Shown: piece after piece, positions 44,973 to 59,785 of the stretch
Layout of the letters: the number at the start of each line of letters is the position of its first letter
Numbering within the stretch: the first letter of the stretch is position 1
NCBI GenBank assembly: GCA_902729315.2
Contig: LR746273.1
Location: 1,865,001-1,929,000 of the forward strand
DNA: 64,000 nucleotides
Direction of reading: 5' to 3'
DNA from: Spirodela intermedia
Taxonomy: Eukaryota > Streptophyta > Magnoliopsida > Alismatales > Araceae
Program-made: the position numbers and the translations under genes
The notes under the pieces: generated by a model
What the model was told of the DNA's origin: nothing
What the model saw: the letters and a program-made list of their open reading frames with translations, nothing else
Database searches by the model: none

Positions 44973-47900
44973 TCAAAATATATTATTCTGCCGATTTAGC
45001 AGGCGTGGCAAGCCGAAGTTTTGGAATATCTTGATTTCCCCTCCGAGGCCAGCTGTCACCACCACCAGACCCCATGCTGTCGAGGATGGGCCGTTGGTGC
45101 TTCTGTTATTGCTCCCGCTGTGCCACCTTAATGATGGCAAGGAAGAGGAAGTGAAAGTATTCAATGCAGAAATGGAGGACAAAGCACCGGACATTAGCCA
45201 ACTGGAGGTCGAGAAGGATGACGAACTACCGCCACTCAGAGGTCCTGAATGAGATGGATTGGAGAGATCTTCTTCTAAGCAGGGAGGTGTTTGCTCTAAG
45301 GAATGTTTCTTGGCAAGAGGAGGGCCAGGACTCATCCTAGAGCTCACTGAGACATCTTCAGCAGCTGTGATAATGGAAGATAGCGGCTGTTGAGAACCAG
45401 GGGACCTCAGAGGCAATTGATGGCCGTGCTGCCTCAAACATGATGACAGAAGTGGAGGCTCGATCTTATTGTTACTGCTGGGAGGCCAGGGGATTGCGAC
45501 AGACACATCCTTACAATGGAAGTGCTCATGGGATCTAGTGGTTATCCAAGTTTTCCCTTTCCCCATGCTGCCTGCACTGCGGGGCTCCTCTCTTTTCCAC
45601 ACATACACATTTGAGTCTTCACTTGCACATATTACATAGTTTCCATCTGCAGTGCACGATGCAGACATCTGACTGCTGGTATTCCGAAATCCTGATGATA
45701 CACAGGGGGAAATTAGTGGGCATCCTCTCGAATGCGGGAGGGAGTTAAATAACACGATATAAATGTAAATTTCTTCCACCTTTTGAACTAAGCGATAATT
45801 CCAATGAAAGTAGAAAGAAAATTCATAGTGGCACCTTCTTAACCAGTGGATTAAAATGGCAAAAAAGAAATGATAACCATGATCTACTACTTAGGATTTA
45901 GTGATTTTAAATGGCGAGAGGAAAAAGATTATCCAGACTACAATATGGGCTACCTGCCTTCTAGATCAATGTTAGCTAGTACCTCTGAATTTGTGAGTTA
46001 GTTGAATCCCATCGAAGATTCGGATTTGTGAATCAGCAGATGTAACCAACACTTCAGATGGATTTCCCGGCACAAACTGTTCATACGAGAAAAGAATGGC
46101 ATGTTAAGGCTTTTTAAATTTCCTCTGATAAGAATTAGCCATGCAAAATTTACAAATTAGTTATCAAGAATTAGCCAAATTTTCATTTGCCTATCTTGAC
46201 AGCGGCCAAGATACTGAATAAATACAGATCGAGTAGAAAATTATCATGACATAAATATGGTTACTACTATGAATATGTATGGGGTGTTACACAAAATTTT
46301 CTAGAACAGAAGGTAGTTTCAACACCTGGAATCCGGTAATCTTCTTTGCATGGGATTTCCGTCTCTTGTTTTGGATTTCAGTCTGGGCTCTCTGATGAAG
46401 CTTCCCATCTGTATCACAAAACACAACAAAGAAAAGAATGACGACCATCAATAAAATGTAATGTGAAATGGCGGCGTTTCCCCTTTTTATACAAGGAATT
46501 GTGAAGGTTGGGTTCGAGATATGATTTCAGGTGTAAGTACGTTGCCAAATGGATGCACATTTAGTTTTGTTTTTAAAAACTAGAAATCAGATTGGATATC
46601 CATTGTTTAGCTCGGGTTCGATACTTTAACAGAACATTTAAAATAGATGCTCTAAGCTGGGTTTCAAAATTTAAAATTTCCTCCAATCCAATTAGGTGAA
46701 GTTATACCATTTAAAATTTCCAATGAGTGCACTTCATTTTGTTCGTGAGTTGTTTGCAACCACCATTGAACTGAAATGTCTATTAAATGGGATGGATAAA
46801 GATCTTTATCGAACATAATCTTAGAATCAAGGAACATGATAGCGATAAAATAGGCTAGTAGTAACAACAAGTATTCTCTTTTTTGTAGCCTTCTTCATGA
46901 TGAAGAGGTTAATTCAAGTCTGTTTGGGAACAAGGCTGATCAAATTTTACCGAACTTGTATTAGTTGATGAACTGTTGCAAAATAAAAGAAGAAATCCAT
47001 AAATGTGATTACCATGAATCATGTAGATACACGTCACAATGTGAATATAATAAGGGAATCTGTCTGAGTAGCTAGGCAAGATGGTGTTACCAAGAAAATA
47101 GTGTACCTAAATTGTTTGAATATCAAGTGCGTGTAAGCCACAGGATAAATGCTGGTTTCCTAAAGTGGTTGGCCTTTAGTAAAATGACCCTTAGAAACTC
47201 AATTTGATGTACACATTGATAGATCAGTTATTACTCGTTACCACCACTACTTCATGTCAGAAATTGGTTGAATTTTTCAGATGAGTACACTTAAAATCCT
47301 TGGATTTCATCATCTGCGCTATGCTCAAAATCTGATACTATCTCCATTATCAGGTTTCTAGCAGCCGATTATGGTACCAGCCAATCCATGAGCTAAAACT
47401 TCGTCTGTCAGCCTATAGTATATAGACGAGGGGGGGTATATTACCAGATGTGCTGTAAAAACGGCAAGTTCCTTTGTGCGAACCAACAAGGGCACCCTGC
47501 AGAAACGAAGCAAGCTTAGGAATATATAAATGCCGATTGTGTTAAGTCCTCCTATACACGCGCTTGTACCTGGCCGTCTGGGGTGTAACATGCAGCAGTA
47601 ACCATTTCATGCAAATCAGTCCAGTCAACTACTTGACGATCTGGTATGTTCCAAATGCGGACCTTGGCATCAAGGGAACCACTGATGAAGTACCTATCAT
47701 CTACCGGATTGAACTGAATACAGGTCACTGTGTGACAATCAAATCCATTAAAAAACGTGAGTAGAAATTGAGCAGCAAGTCATAAAATGGAACCACAAAA
47801 AATTTACTGACTGAATCCAGTTTTCTAGAGCAAGGCATAAAATCTGAAAGGTGAGACGCGTAAAGTAAGGTATCTCACCGTAATCATTATGTGCAAACAT

Positions 47901-50430
47901 CTTTAGACAAGTTTTGCTTGCCATATCCCACAGTCTTACAGTTTTGTCCATTGATGATGAAAGAAGATACTGTAAAGTGTCAGTGAAAAAGAGCAAGTTA
48001 TTGAGCTCGGACTGGAAGGGCAAAAAATTGCAATCATCCATACTTCGAGTATCCACATCATATTGCAACATACTGTTGAAGAGTCTACTTGAAGAAAGAA
48101 TTAATGGAAGCTCACAACGTCATCTTCTGATAAAAAGTTTCCAACACTAACAGCATCTCCAGGGATGTGACACTCAAAGGTGGCTAATATTATGTGTGGT
48201 TCCGTATCTAGAAAGCACTTACGGTAAAATAATATGTTGTGCCGCATCTGAAAATAATGACGTAGAGAACATCTGAAAATATACTACCCTAGAGATATCA
48301 GCGTCAGAGATCCTTGTTGCTCGGTAGCAAATGATAGAATCAGCTGAATAAAAAAAGGGCAAGCAGAATTTTCTTGGACTTCAGGGGTAAATATTATTTC
48401 TAAACATGTTAATGAAACACGATAAAAAATAATCGGTCAGAATCTGCAGGATCAGGAGCAGGAGAAAGTCATTTCTCCAAGGAGTTGTTTCCTATCCACC
48501 ACACTTTCTCAGGATAAACGTGGGAACGCAAAACATAGGAAATTGTACAGGACTACAGAACACAATAATATATAAAATAAAATTTGAGGACCAAAATGTA
48601 CCACCGTACCTGAGATTTAGACCAAGAGAGATCCAGGACGTCGTCCAAGTGTCCATGGAAGGAGCAGATTGGCTTTTGAGACAGAGAGAAAACGGTTCCA
48701 GGGACAACATAATCTGGAATGGAACTTCTCTTCCTGTGTGACGAGATCTTAGTGCTCAACCTCTGTGCTTCTCGGACGTCCAGAAGATTAGACTGATCCG
48801 GAGAACTCATGCGGGTAGATTGATCAAGAGAGTAACCAGACGGAGGGGCACTTTTCGCCTCATCCTGTATTCTCCGGGATGAAGAGGCGTGATCATCGCA
48901 CTCGATCACTTGCCAAACATGGATGACCCGGTCCTCACCCGCGCTAGCCAGCAGTCGGGAATCGAGGCTGAATTTGATGGTCCATATGGAACCCTGATGC
49001 GCACGAATTTCCTGACATAAGTAAAGTCCGGTGAGCTCCTTGTAGGGCTTCCTGCTCTGCCGGACCTTCATCCACTCCGACGAAGAGGAATCAACAGTCG
49101 ACGACGAGGCGCACCGACCAGAGGACCCGATCTCTCTCTCCTTCTCCAGCATGAGCGCAGTCACCGAGCTGGCCACCCCCCTTATGTTCTTGAACCATCC
49201 AATGCCTTTCTTCTTGCCACTGGACTTCACATTCCGACGCCCATGCGTAAGACTGCTCATCACGGTAGCAGAGCCAGATCCCATAGACGCGATGTTCGCT
49301 CTGCGCATTAGCTCCCTCACAATTGGGGAGTAGCCAAGAGTCGTCTCGAACTCCTCGATGGTGAGGCGCATCCCCGTCTGAGGATCACTGAGCCGGTTCC
49401 ACGTCCCGTCCTCTAAGAGCTCGTCGATCACAAACTCTTTCCCCGTGTCCAGGTTCTTGATGGTGTAGAGCCTTGGTCGGCTGTTGTCCCCGATATCTCT
49501 GCTGTTCGAAATCTGGAGATCGCGTTCCCCGCTGATTCTCCACACGGAGATGATCCTCCCGTCGCATTCGTCCTCTTCAGAAGCGGGAGGTGAGAAGGAA
49601 AAGGACGGAGGCGTCGACACTGAGCGGACCAGCGAGCAAGAAGGCAAAGGTGAACCGATCAGATGTGAAAACCTCCAGATAGTCGCCCTTCCCGCCGCCT
49701 CCCCCACGTCAGACTTTGAACGGACGATGGTAGATCGAGAAGACATGTTCGAAGCCGAAGCAGGAGTGGCATCGACGGAGGAGACAGGAGGCTGCAAGAG
49801 GCCGAGAGGTCCGGACTCGTCGACAGCGCCGCGCCGCTTTCCTCTTCCTTCTCTCGCCGATCCGAAATCTCTCCAGCTGGCGAGTCCCATCCCCTGAAGG
49901 AGACGGCGGCGGCGCTCTTGGACAGACAGAGGCTCGCCCATCCATATCCCATAGTCCTCCTCACCAGGGGTTCCATCGATGGAGGACGAAGGCGACGCAA
50001 TTGGAGACGAGGCGAACGAGTAATGCCGGAGGAACTCCGCCGGAGGGCCGACCGCAGAGGCGAACGAAGTGCGAGCGTCGTCGATATCTGTATCAGAACT
50101 GGAAGATCCCAATCCCCCGATGTCGAAGGAAACAGAGGACGAGATCCGACCCAACGACTCGAAGAAGCAATCCTCCTCGCCTTCCCCGTCCTCCTCGGCC
50201 GCCGCCACCTCCGCCATCGACGTCCCCATGGCCGAAGCCTCCCACCGCCCCGCTCCTCCTCCTCTCCCCCTCCACCAGCTCCCTTCCCCGATATCTCCAT
50301 TCCCATTCTCCTGGTCCTCCTTATTCGCCGGAGGGAACGCCGGGCAGGGGAGAGGCGGCGGGGGGTGCCGCATACAAGTCGGAAACTCAAACATCGGAGA
50401 TGGAGGGAGAAGGAGAAGGGAGGCTGCCAT
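44973..50430 (-). CDS. WD40-repeat protein (plant WDR44-like)
   Basis: Large WD40 scaffold protein similar to the plant proteins annotated as WD repeat-containing protein 44. Seven exons: 50430-48610, 47969-47879, 47727-47570, 47496-47445, 46408-46326, 46076-45983, 45691-44973, in phase, 1,005 residues. Residues 1-470 are low-complexity, serine-rich and acidic, with a conserved island ([39 protein letters not shown]). WD repeats run from about 474 to 800: [86 protein letters not shown] basic insert ([16 protein letters not shown]) lies between repeats. The 200-residue tail is serine/proline-rich. Partner and role unknown; the animal namesake binds RAB11, but I cannot claim that here. The last 30 codons are copied at 39282-39378. 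Intron 1 is 640 nt and intron 4 (46409-47444) is 1,036 nt. Confidence 0.9.
46409..47444 (-). other. WD40 gene intron 4
   Basis: A 1,036-nt AT-rich intron with nothing recognisable. Confidence 0.6.
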
Positions 50431-50698
50431 TCACCTTTCGGTGAGCTTACCGCTGGAGAACTAATGGTCATCGTTCTTCCTTTGACAGTGGAATAATACT
50501 CAGCTGACGTGTACGCCTTGCCTGTCCAACGTCCGGGGTTTTGACTATCTCCTAGCGCGGCTGTTCCTCACCAGTGAGCTTACCGATCGGAGGTGGCGAG
50601 TGGTCAACATTATTACTTGACAATAGACACAATACTCAGCTGACGTGTACATCTTACGTGTCCAGCATTGGGGGGTGGCCAAGTTGACCGTCTTCTAC
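50431..50698. repeat. Partial tandem duplication upstream of the WD40 gene
   Basis: About 95 bp occur twice at an offset of 133-136 bp (about 50441-50532 and 50574-50668). Shared words are GTGAGCTTACCG, then AATACTCAGCTGACGTGTAC. Each copy carries an ACGTG core (ABRE/bZIP type). This is the WD40 promoter and also the 3' flank of PEX11B. Confidence 0.7.
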
Positions 50699-51397
50699 CT
50701 AGGATGAGGGCCAGTTTCTGTACCAGCCGGCCCAGGCGGAGACGAGGCCGCTGATGCCGAGCGTGACGGCGTGGTTGCAAAAGGGGTTGGGTTCGATGTC
50801 CGCCAGAGCGATGATCAGGTCGGCCAGATTGGCGGCGATAGCCATGAGCCGCATCACCCTATCTACCCGGATCTTCCTCCTCTCCTCCTCCGCCGCCGCC
50901 GGCCCCGCGGCGTCCTCGCCGGTCTCCCCCGGGCGGCGCCGCCGCTGCTCCGCCAGCCCCTGCCGGATGAGGATGAGGTCGGAGAGGATGAAGAAGACAT
51001 AGCCCACCGACTCCCCGAAGGCGGAGATGTAGCTCATCCGCCGCGCCAGTGCCGGGTCGATCACGCCCACCCGCGACAGCCACAAGAAGTGGTCGAAGAA
51101 GAAGTAGACCATCTCGCCGGCGTTGGCGAAGACGGCGAGGGACCGGATCAGCGTGGTGGCGCCGGGGCTCCTCCGGAGGGCGTTGAAGCCAGTGAGGAAC
51201 CGCCCCGAGCGGAAGGCCTTGCGGCTGAGCCCAGAGGCCACCTCCCACTGCTTGGCGCGCCGAGCGACCTCCGGGTGTGCGGCTTCGGCGTGCCAGTTCA
51301 CCAGCTTCGACACGTACTGGAAGGTCTTCACGAGCTTGTCGATACCATCCCTCTTCGCTAGGAAGACGACCAGCTTGTCCACCGTGTCCGCCGCCAT
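50699..51397 (-). CDS. PEX11B: Peroxisomal membrane protein PEX11B
   Basis: Membrane-remodelling protein that elongates peroxisomes before fission. Single exon, 232 residues. It begins MAADTVDKLVVFLAKRDG and continues DKLVKTFQYVSKLVNWH, WEVASGLSRKAFRSGRFLTG, GEMVYFFFDHFLWLSRVG, AFGESVGYVFFILSDLI, RVMRLMAIAANLADLIIALA and ITLGISGLVSAWAGWYRNW-like sequence at the end. This matches Arabidopsis PEX11B rather than PEX11A or PEX11C-E. Residues about 150-180 (an RRRRPGE and alanine/glutamate-rich loop) are variable in the family. The upstream in-frame ATG at 51583 is rejected because the added residues have no family match and span a TATA-like sequence. Confidence 0.95.
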   Translation of the reverse strand: MAADTVDKLVVFLAKRDGIDKLVKTFQYVSKLVNWHAEAAHPEVARRAKQWEVASGLSRKAFRSGRFLTGFNALRRSPGATTLIRSLAVFANAGEMVYFFFDHFLWLSRVGVIDPALARRMSYISAFGESVGYVFFILSDLILIRQGLAEQRRRRPGETGEDAAGPAAAEEERRKIRVDRVMRLMAIAANLADLIIALADIEPNPFCNHAVTLGISGLVSAWAGWYRNWPSS

Positions 51398-52865
51398 GGG
51401 GCTGCGAGCTCTGCGCCTCCGACCGGGGCCTGCCGGCAGCAGGAGGATGTCTCTTCGGAACCGGTGGTCGTCCTGGGATTCGGATAATTCAAGAACAGGG
51501 AAAATGGTGGCGGGGGGGATTGCTGCTTCATATATATTCCCATGGTTCAGAAATTCTCCACCGGACTTCATGGGGACCCACACATCTACGGCCGGAAATC
51601 GTTCAGCTCATATATTCCCCGGGTAGGATAAAATCGATAAATAATATTTGTTCGAATTATCAGGATCCATATCCCCCAACGCAAGAAAAACAGGAAATAC
51701 CCAGATAAATATAAAAATCATAGGCCGAGAAAATTGCACCGCCCCCAGGTTTACACTGTTCTACAATAATGTGGGCCCATATAATTTGATGCTGAACGCG
51801 GTAAAGATCGAAGCTTTCATCCTCTATCATCTTCTTCCCATCTGGGATTAGAGAATGGGAGGAAAACAATGCAAGATGTCTGAGAATTCCAGAGCTAGAT
51901 GGCGTCTGAGATGAGAGTTCAGCGAATGACCAGATCTGGGCACTCATTAAATAGGAGCAAAAATAAAAAACTGTCATTATTACTGATAAAGAAGTGATTT
52001 TCACGAAAAATAAAAAATATTTTCACCCCCGTTGTGAGATAAAATAATTTACAAAAGAAAGATGGCTGCAAAGATTGAGCCACGCCATGGAATAGTGGTC
52101 CCAAGCAGCACTTCCCTGAGCAACTTAGAACACCTGAGAATGTATTCCCGAGTGGGTTTTGGTTCCTTCTCTCCTTGGCTGAGATATCTAATATATGCCT
52201 ACAAAACCTTGTGTATCCTCGCTCTTCTCCCTTCTCCGAGATGGCTTTCCAGATTCCAAGAGTCCTGCGACAGCTCTGTTTCTCATTAACGTTTCAGGTC
52301 TTCAGCAGGATTCTAGGAGAAAATTTTAGAAAGCCAACAGCTTCCTTCCCACGCGGAGCTCCCCTCAAATTCTTACGTTCCAGGCCGAATGCTCACAGCA
52401 TCTAAAGTAAGTACGCAAGTGCTGCGAGGAAACATTGAGAGAGATCAGAGTTAGCTAGCATAAAAGGCCAGGAGCAGTTGCAATGTCGTTTTTGTATACA
52501 GACACCAAGAACAGGGATATCTTGAGATGGGAGATCCAAGTAGTCATGCACTACTTGGTCATAACCGGAGAACCATCAGCAATGAAGATTACAACGAGGA
52601 AGAGAACCCACCTGCACAACGTGGGTATTTCTTCGAAATCACCGATTGATTTCCTCCGGTGATAAGCTCAGTGCCACAGCCTAGTGTAAAAAGACCCCAA
52701 TTGAAACATTCACCGATAGAGTATTCTCTATGATACCAGCACAGGGTGCAGTGAAACGCAACCGAAGATACCAGGCAGGCAGGCAGGTAGGCCACCCTGA
52801 AATCCATCGCCAGTACATGGGTCACGAACAGATGATCAGTAGCCAAACCCTTGACCAGCTTGGAT
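51398..52865. other. PEX11B promoter and PPR 3' flank
   Basis: On the minus strand a TATATAT sequence (51531-51537) lies 134 bp upstream of the PEX11B start and is the best TATA candidate. The remainder, to 52865, has no recognisable gene. It contains a short GGCA repeat (52770-52786) and probably the PPR 3' UTR. Confidence 0.5.
51531..51537 (-). promoter_or_regulatory. Putative PEX11B TATA box
   Basis: GGAATATATATGAAGC on the minus strand, 134 bp upstream of the start codon. Assigned only from sequence and distance. Confidence 0.4.
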
Positions 52866-55097
52866 CTACGTTTGACCATCTTTGGCAGTAGTAGCATCTG
52901 TATCAGGAAGCAAGCCCCTCATTTTCATCTCATCTTTCAGATTAAGCACTTCTTCCATGTTCCCCTGCTCACTGTACTTGCCTATCAGGTAATTATAGAC
53001 ACCCGCGTCCGGGCAAACACCATTCCCAACCATCTCAGACAGCATGTTCTTAGCTTGCTGCAGCTGACCACTGTTACACAGCCCACATATAAATGAAGTG
53101 TAAGCATGCAAGTCTAGGTCAATACCCTGTTCTTCCATTCTGCTCCTAAGAGCAAAAGCCTCCTGAAGATTTCCCATCTTCATGTTCCCATCTATCAGAG
53201 ACGTGTAAGCAACTTTGTCTGGAGGCATACCCTCCTCCACCATCTGCTCAAAAAGCTTGTCGGCTTCCCCCAAGCAGCTGATCTTGCAGAGGCCATCAAT
53301 GAGGGCAGTGTAGGACAAAACATTCGGTTGGAGTCCCATGTCTCTCATCTTTTCAAAATGGTAGGTTGCTTCGGTGACTGACCCTTCTTTACATAACCCA
53401 TCAACCAGGGCACAGTAGGTCACCACAGAAGGAGACAAGCCCGAGTCTAAAATCTTGTGATGTAGACCGAGAGCATCAGAAGCTTTCCTTGCCTTAAAAT
53501 AGGCATCCATAAGGGTTGTATAAATAACATGATTGGGCTTAAAGCCATGATCCTCCATCTCTCTCAATAAATCCTGAGCTTCAGAGAGCTTACCCACATT
53601 GCAGAGACCCCAAACAACAGTTCCGTATAGTGATATGTCGGGCTTAATACCTTTTTCCTTCATCCTGTCAAATAGATCCACCCCTCTCTCCGAATTTTTG
53701 TTCATGAAGTGACCATGAATCAAGGCTGTGCACATTAGCTGGTTGACAGCTACACCAGACTTCTCCACCGCCGTGAAAACCTCCTCTGCTTCCTCCACCT
53801 TGCCCTCTTTACAGAGACCATCCACCAGAGCTGTGACGGTGACAACATTAAGCTCCACTCCCTCATGCACCATTTGAGCAACCAACAGCAGTGCTTCCTC
53901 GAGGTTTCCCGCCTTGCAGTGGCCATCAATGAGAGCAGTAAATGTGAACTCGTTCGGTCTGAGACCCCTCCTCCTCATGTCCACAAAGAACTTGATCGCC
54001 TCCTTCATCATCCCTTCTTTACAGAGGCCGTCGATCAGAGTGGTGTAGGTTACGACATTGGGTTCCACCTCACTTTTTTTCATCTCACTGAGATAACCGA
54101 ATGCCTTTGGAATCTGTCTATATATACAGAAGCAGTTGATGATGGCATTGAAGGTTATCACATCCGGATGATAACCAGCCCCCTTCATCTCCAGAAACAG
54201 CCGCTCAACCTCCTCCAATTCCCCGAGCTTCCCATGGCCATCGATGAGGGAATTGTAGGTGATGACGTCTGGAGAGCAGCCCAACTCCTTCATCCGGAGA
54301 AACAGACACTGGGCACTCTTCAGATCTCCATCCTTGCACAAGAGATCGATCATTATGTTGTAAGTAAAAACCGTTGGCGTCATATTTGAGCTGAGCATAT
54401 CATCGAACAGTTTCCGCGACAATGCCCCCTTCCCCGATCTGGCCAGCCTCTGAAGGAGATTGTTGCAGGACCTCATCTTGGGCAGGATTCTGAACGTCCT
54501 CATCCTATGAAAACAGTCGCTGGCTTCTTCTAGGCGCCCCAAGTCCGTCAAAACTCCAAAGAGCGCGTCGAATACACCGTTCCCCTGACTGTTACACATA
54601 CCGGAGGTCGCTCTGAGCATGACGACCACATTTTCTGATTCAGGCAACCACTGCTTCGACGATACTAGTTCTTTAAGGATCAGCCCAGCCTGAAAGTACA
54701 TCCTACCATTGAAGAGGACGTGAGCGGTAATGCAGTACGACTCCGTGGTGTGGCGGAAGCCCTTTTGCTTGCCTGCCCACACAAAGAACTTAAAAGCCGA
54801 TCGAGGGTTCTCTTTCAGGCTAACCAGTATGCTGGAGATCCTAACAGGGGCTAAGGACGAAGCAAAGAGTGAGGCGATCCTCGGGTCTTCCCACCGATCC
54901 TGCACGACGAGCTTGGGAATGGCCTCGAGGTCGGAATCATCCAGGTGGCCCTGGGACCTGGAGGGCGCAGAAAATGGCGCCTGGCCGGGGCAGAGGAGAC
55001 GGGAGAAGCAGACAAGAAGCGCGCAGTTGAGGTTCCGTCCGGAGAAGAACGATGCGGGGCTGATTCCAGTGCGAAGACCGCCGGCGAGAACCAGCAT
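52866..55097 (-). CDS. P-class pentatricopeptide repeat protein (At2g02150-like)
   Basis: Organellar RNA-binding protein; members of this class stabilise or process specific transcripts. Single exon, 743 residues. It starts with a mitochondrial-type leader rich in Ser, Leu and Arg and without early acidic residues. About 15 tandem 35-residue PPR motifs of pure P type run from about residue 180 to 720, with typical words such as PTVFTYNIMIDLLCKDG, PDVITYNSLIDGHGKLGE and PNVVTYTTLIDGLCKEGM. There is no E, DYW or SMR domain at the end. The pre-repeat segment (RSAFKFFVWAGKQKGFRHTT, ESYCITAHVLFNGRMY) and overall order match Arabidopsis At2g02150. The RNA target is unknown. A telo-box lies 102 bp upstream of the start. 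Confidence 0.92.
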   Translation of the reverse strand: MLVLAGGLRTGISPASFFSGRNLNCALLVCFSRLLCPGQAPFSAPSRSQGHLDDSDLEAIPKLVVQDRWEDPRIASLFASSLAPVRISSILVSLKENPRSAFKFFVWAGKQKGFRHTTESYCITAHVLFNGRMYFQAGLILKELVSSKQWLPESENVVVMLRATSGMCNSQGNGVFDALFGVLTDLGRLEEASDCFHRMRTFRILPKMRSCNNLLQRLARSGKGALSRKLFDDMLSSNMTPTVFTYNIMIDLLCKDGDLKSAQCLFLRMKELGCSPDVITYNSLIDGHGKLGELEEVERLFLEMKGAGYHPDVITFNAIINCFCIYRQIPKAFGYLSEMKKSEVEPNVVTYTTLIDGLCKEGMMKEAIKFFVDMRRRGLRPNEFTFTALIDGHCKAGNLEEALLLVAQMVHEGVELNVVTVTALVDGLCKEGKVEEAEEVFTAVEKSGVAVNQLMCTALIHGHFMNKNSERGVDLFDRMKEKGIKPDISLYGTVVWGLCNVGKLSEAQDLLREMEDHGFKPNHVIYTTLMDAYFKARKASDALGLHHKILDSGLSPSVVTYCALVDGLCKEGSVTEATYHFEKMRDMGLQPNVLSYTALIDGLCKISCLGEADKLFEQMVEEGMPPDKVAYTSLIDGNMKMGNLQEAFALRSRMEEQGIDLDLHAYTSFICGLCNSGQLQQAKNMLSEMVGNGVCPDAGVYNYLIGKYSEQGNMEEVLNLKDEMKMRGLLPDTDATTAKDGQT

Positions 55098-55198
55098 CTT
55101 CCTACCACAACACGACTGGGGCCATCCTCTGCTGCTTCAGGTCACGGTTCGAAATTCCCCATCGTCTTCCACTACAGGGCTTGTTGCTCAGGGGTTTT

Positions 55199-55207
55199 CT
55201 AGGGTTT
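55199..55207 (-). promoter_or_regulatory. Telo-box AAACCCTAG upstream of the PPR gene
   Basis: On the minus strand, in the direction of the PPR gene and 102 bp before its start codon. Same 9-mer as near TIM13. Confidence 0.5.
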
Positions 55208-55372
55208 AGGCGAAGGGATCCTTCGTCCCTCGGCCTCCCCCACATCCATGCTTCAGCCATTTTTCTACCCTTTTCTCTCCTGAAAAAAACACAGTTTTAG
55301 TATTTTCTCTGCAAGCTCCTCTCCGGGACACGTGGATTTAATCCGATATTTCATTGGCTGTAGAAAAGCAAT

Positions 55373-55394
55373 TGGGCCGCCAACGGTCGGCCCA
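55373..55394. promoter_or_regulatory. Pair of site II elements between PPR and FtsH genes
   Basis: TGGGCC at 55373 and GGCCCA at 55389 face each other in the gap between the divergent PPR and FtsH genes. Such pairs are typical of plant promoters for organelle proteins, and here they could serve both genes. Confidence 0.5.
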
Positions 55395-55774
55395 AGTCTC
55401 TCTCTCTCTCTCTCTTTCCTGGGCTGAGACGATGCCAACAGCGAAAGCGTCTAGAGAGAGAGGTGGCCAAGGATTTTTGCCAGACTGGTACCTGATCGGT
55501 GGCGTGGCGCAGGGAGGAGCCACGTAGTAGGGCGGCGAGGAGGGCAGAAGCTAGTGGTCGCCAAGAAAAATCCTCTTTTTCCCCTTCACTCCCTTCCATT
55601 GGACGCCCCGTCGATCCCGCTTCCCTCCCATCCTTTAAATCCTCCCCGGCCTCTCCGCCAGTACGTGGCCAAACTTGGGCTTCTGCTGCGGGAGTAGCTG
55701 AAGACGAGACGCGGAGCGGAGGAGTGACTGCGGCACAGAGGAGGGGGTCGGTGGGCGCTCTTCCCTTCGTCGAG

Positions 55775-59277
<3,503 letters not shown>

Positions 59278-59785
59278 TTCTTCTCCGTTCCATGTAGATG
59301 ATGCCGGGAGTAGCCCCACAGGATGTAGATCTGTTGATATCACACACAATTGGCCAGATCTTAGCAACCTCAGTGTACAAGATTCTTATGATCCTTGTCG
59401 CCAGTCATGTTCCATTATACCCAACAAAGTAACTGGCTTTTTGATGAGGATAAATCGGTCTAAGTTGCATCAATAAAGGGTAATTTCCTTTTCAAAATTG
59501 TTTCATGAGAAGAACCCTAAGTAGAGAAGGAGAAAAGCCCTTTCTTCAGCTGATATTTCATCTGTTTATTTCCATTAATGGGTAAGAAAGAGGACTCAAA
59601 ATCTGACTAGCGACGGGCAAAAATTGAGGTCTTCTCCAACAGGCTGTACATGAAGGCAATGTTTCTACCTTGGACTCGGGATCTCCTGCAGGCTGATGAC
59701 AGAAGGTGAGGTTTCGGCACCTCCAGGGCATGCATGGCTATGCGTGCAGAAAACCTGAGGTACCCAACTCTCCATCTATGCGGAT
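59278..59785. other. Tail-to-tail spacer between FtsH and DNAJC11-like genes
   Basis: Holds the FtsH 3' UTR, with an AATAAA at 59472, and the 3' UTR of the minus-strand gene. No further feature. Confidence 0.6.
59472..59477 (+). terminator. Putative FtsH polyadenylation signal
   Basis: AATAAA 195 nt after the FtsH stop codon. The cleavage site is not predictable by eye. Confidence 0.4.
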
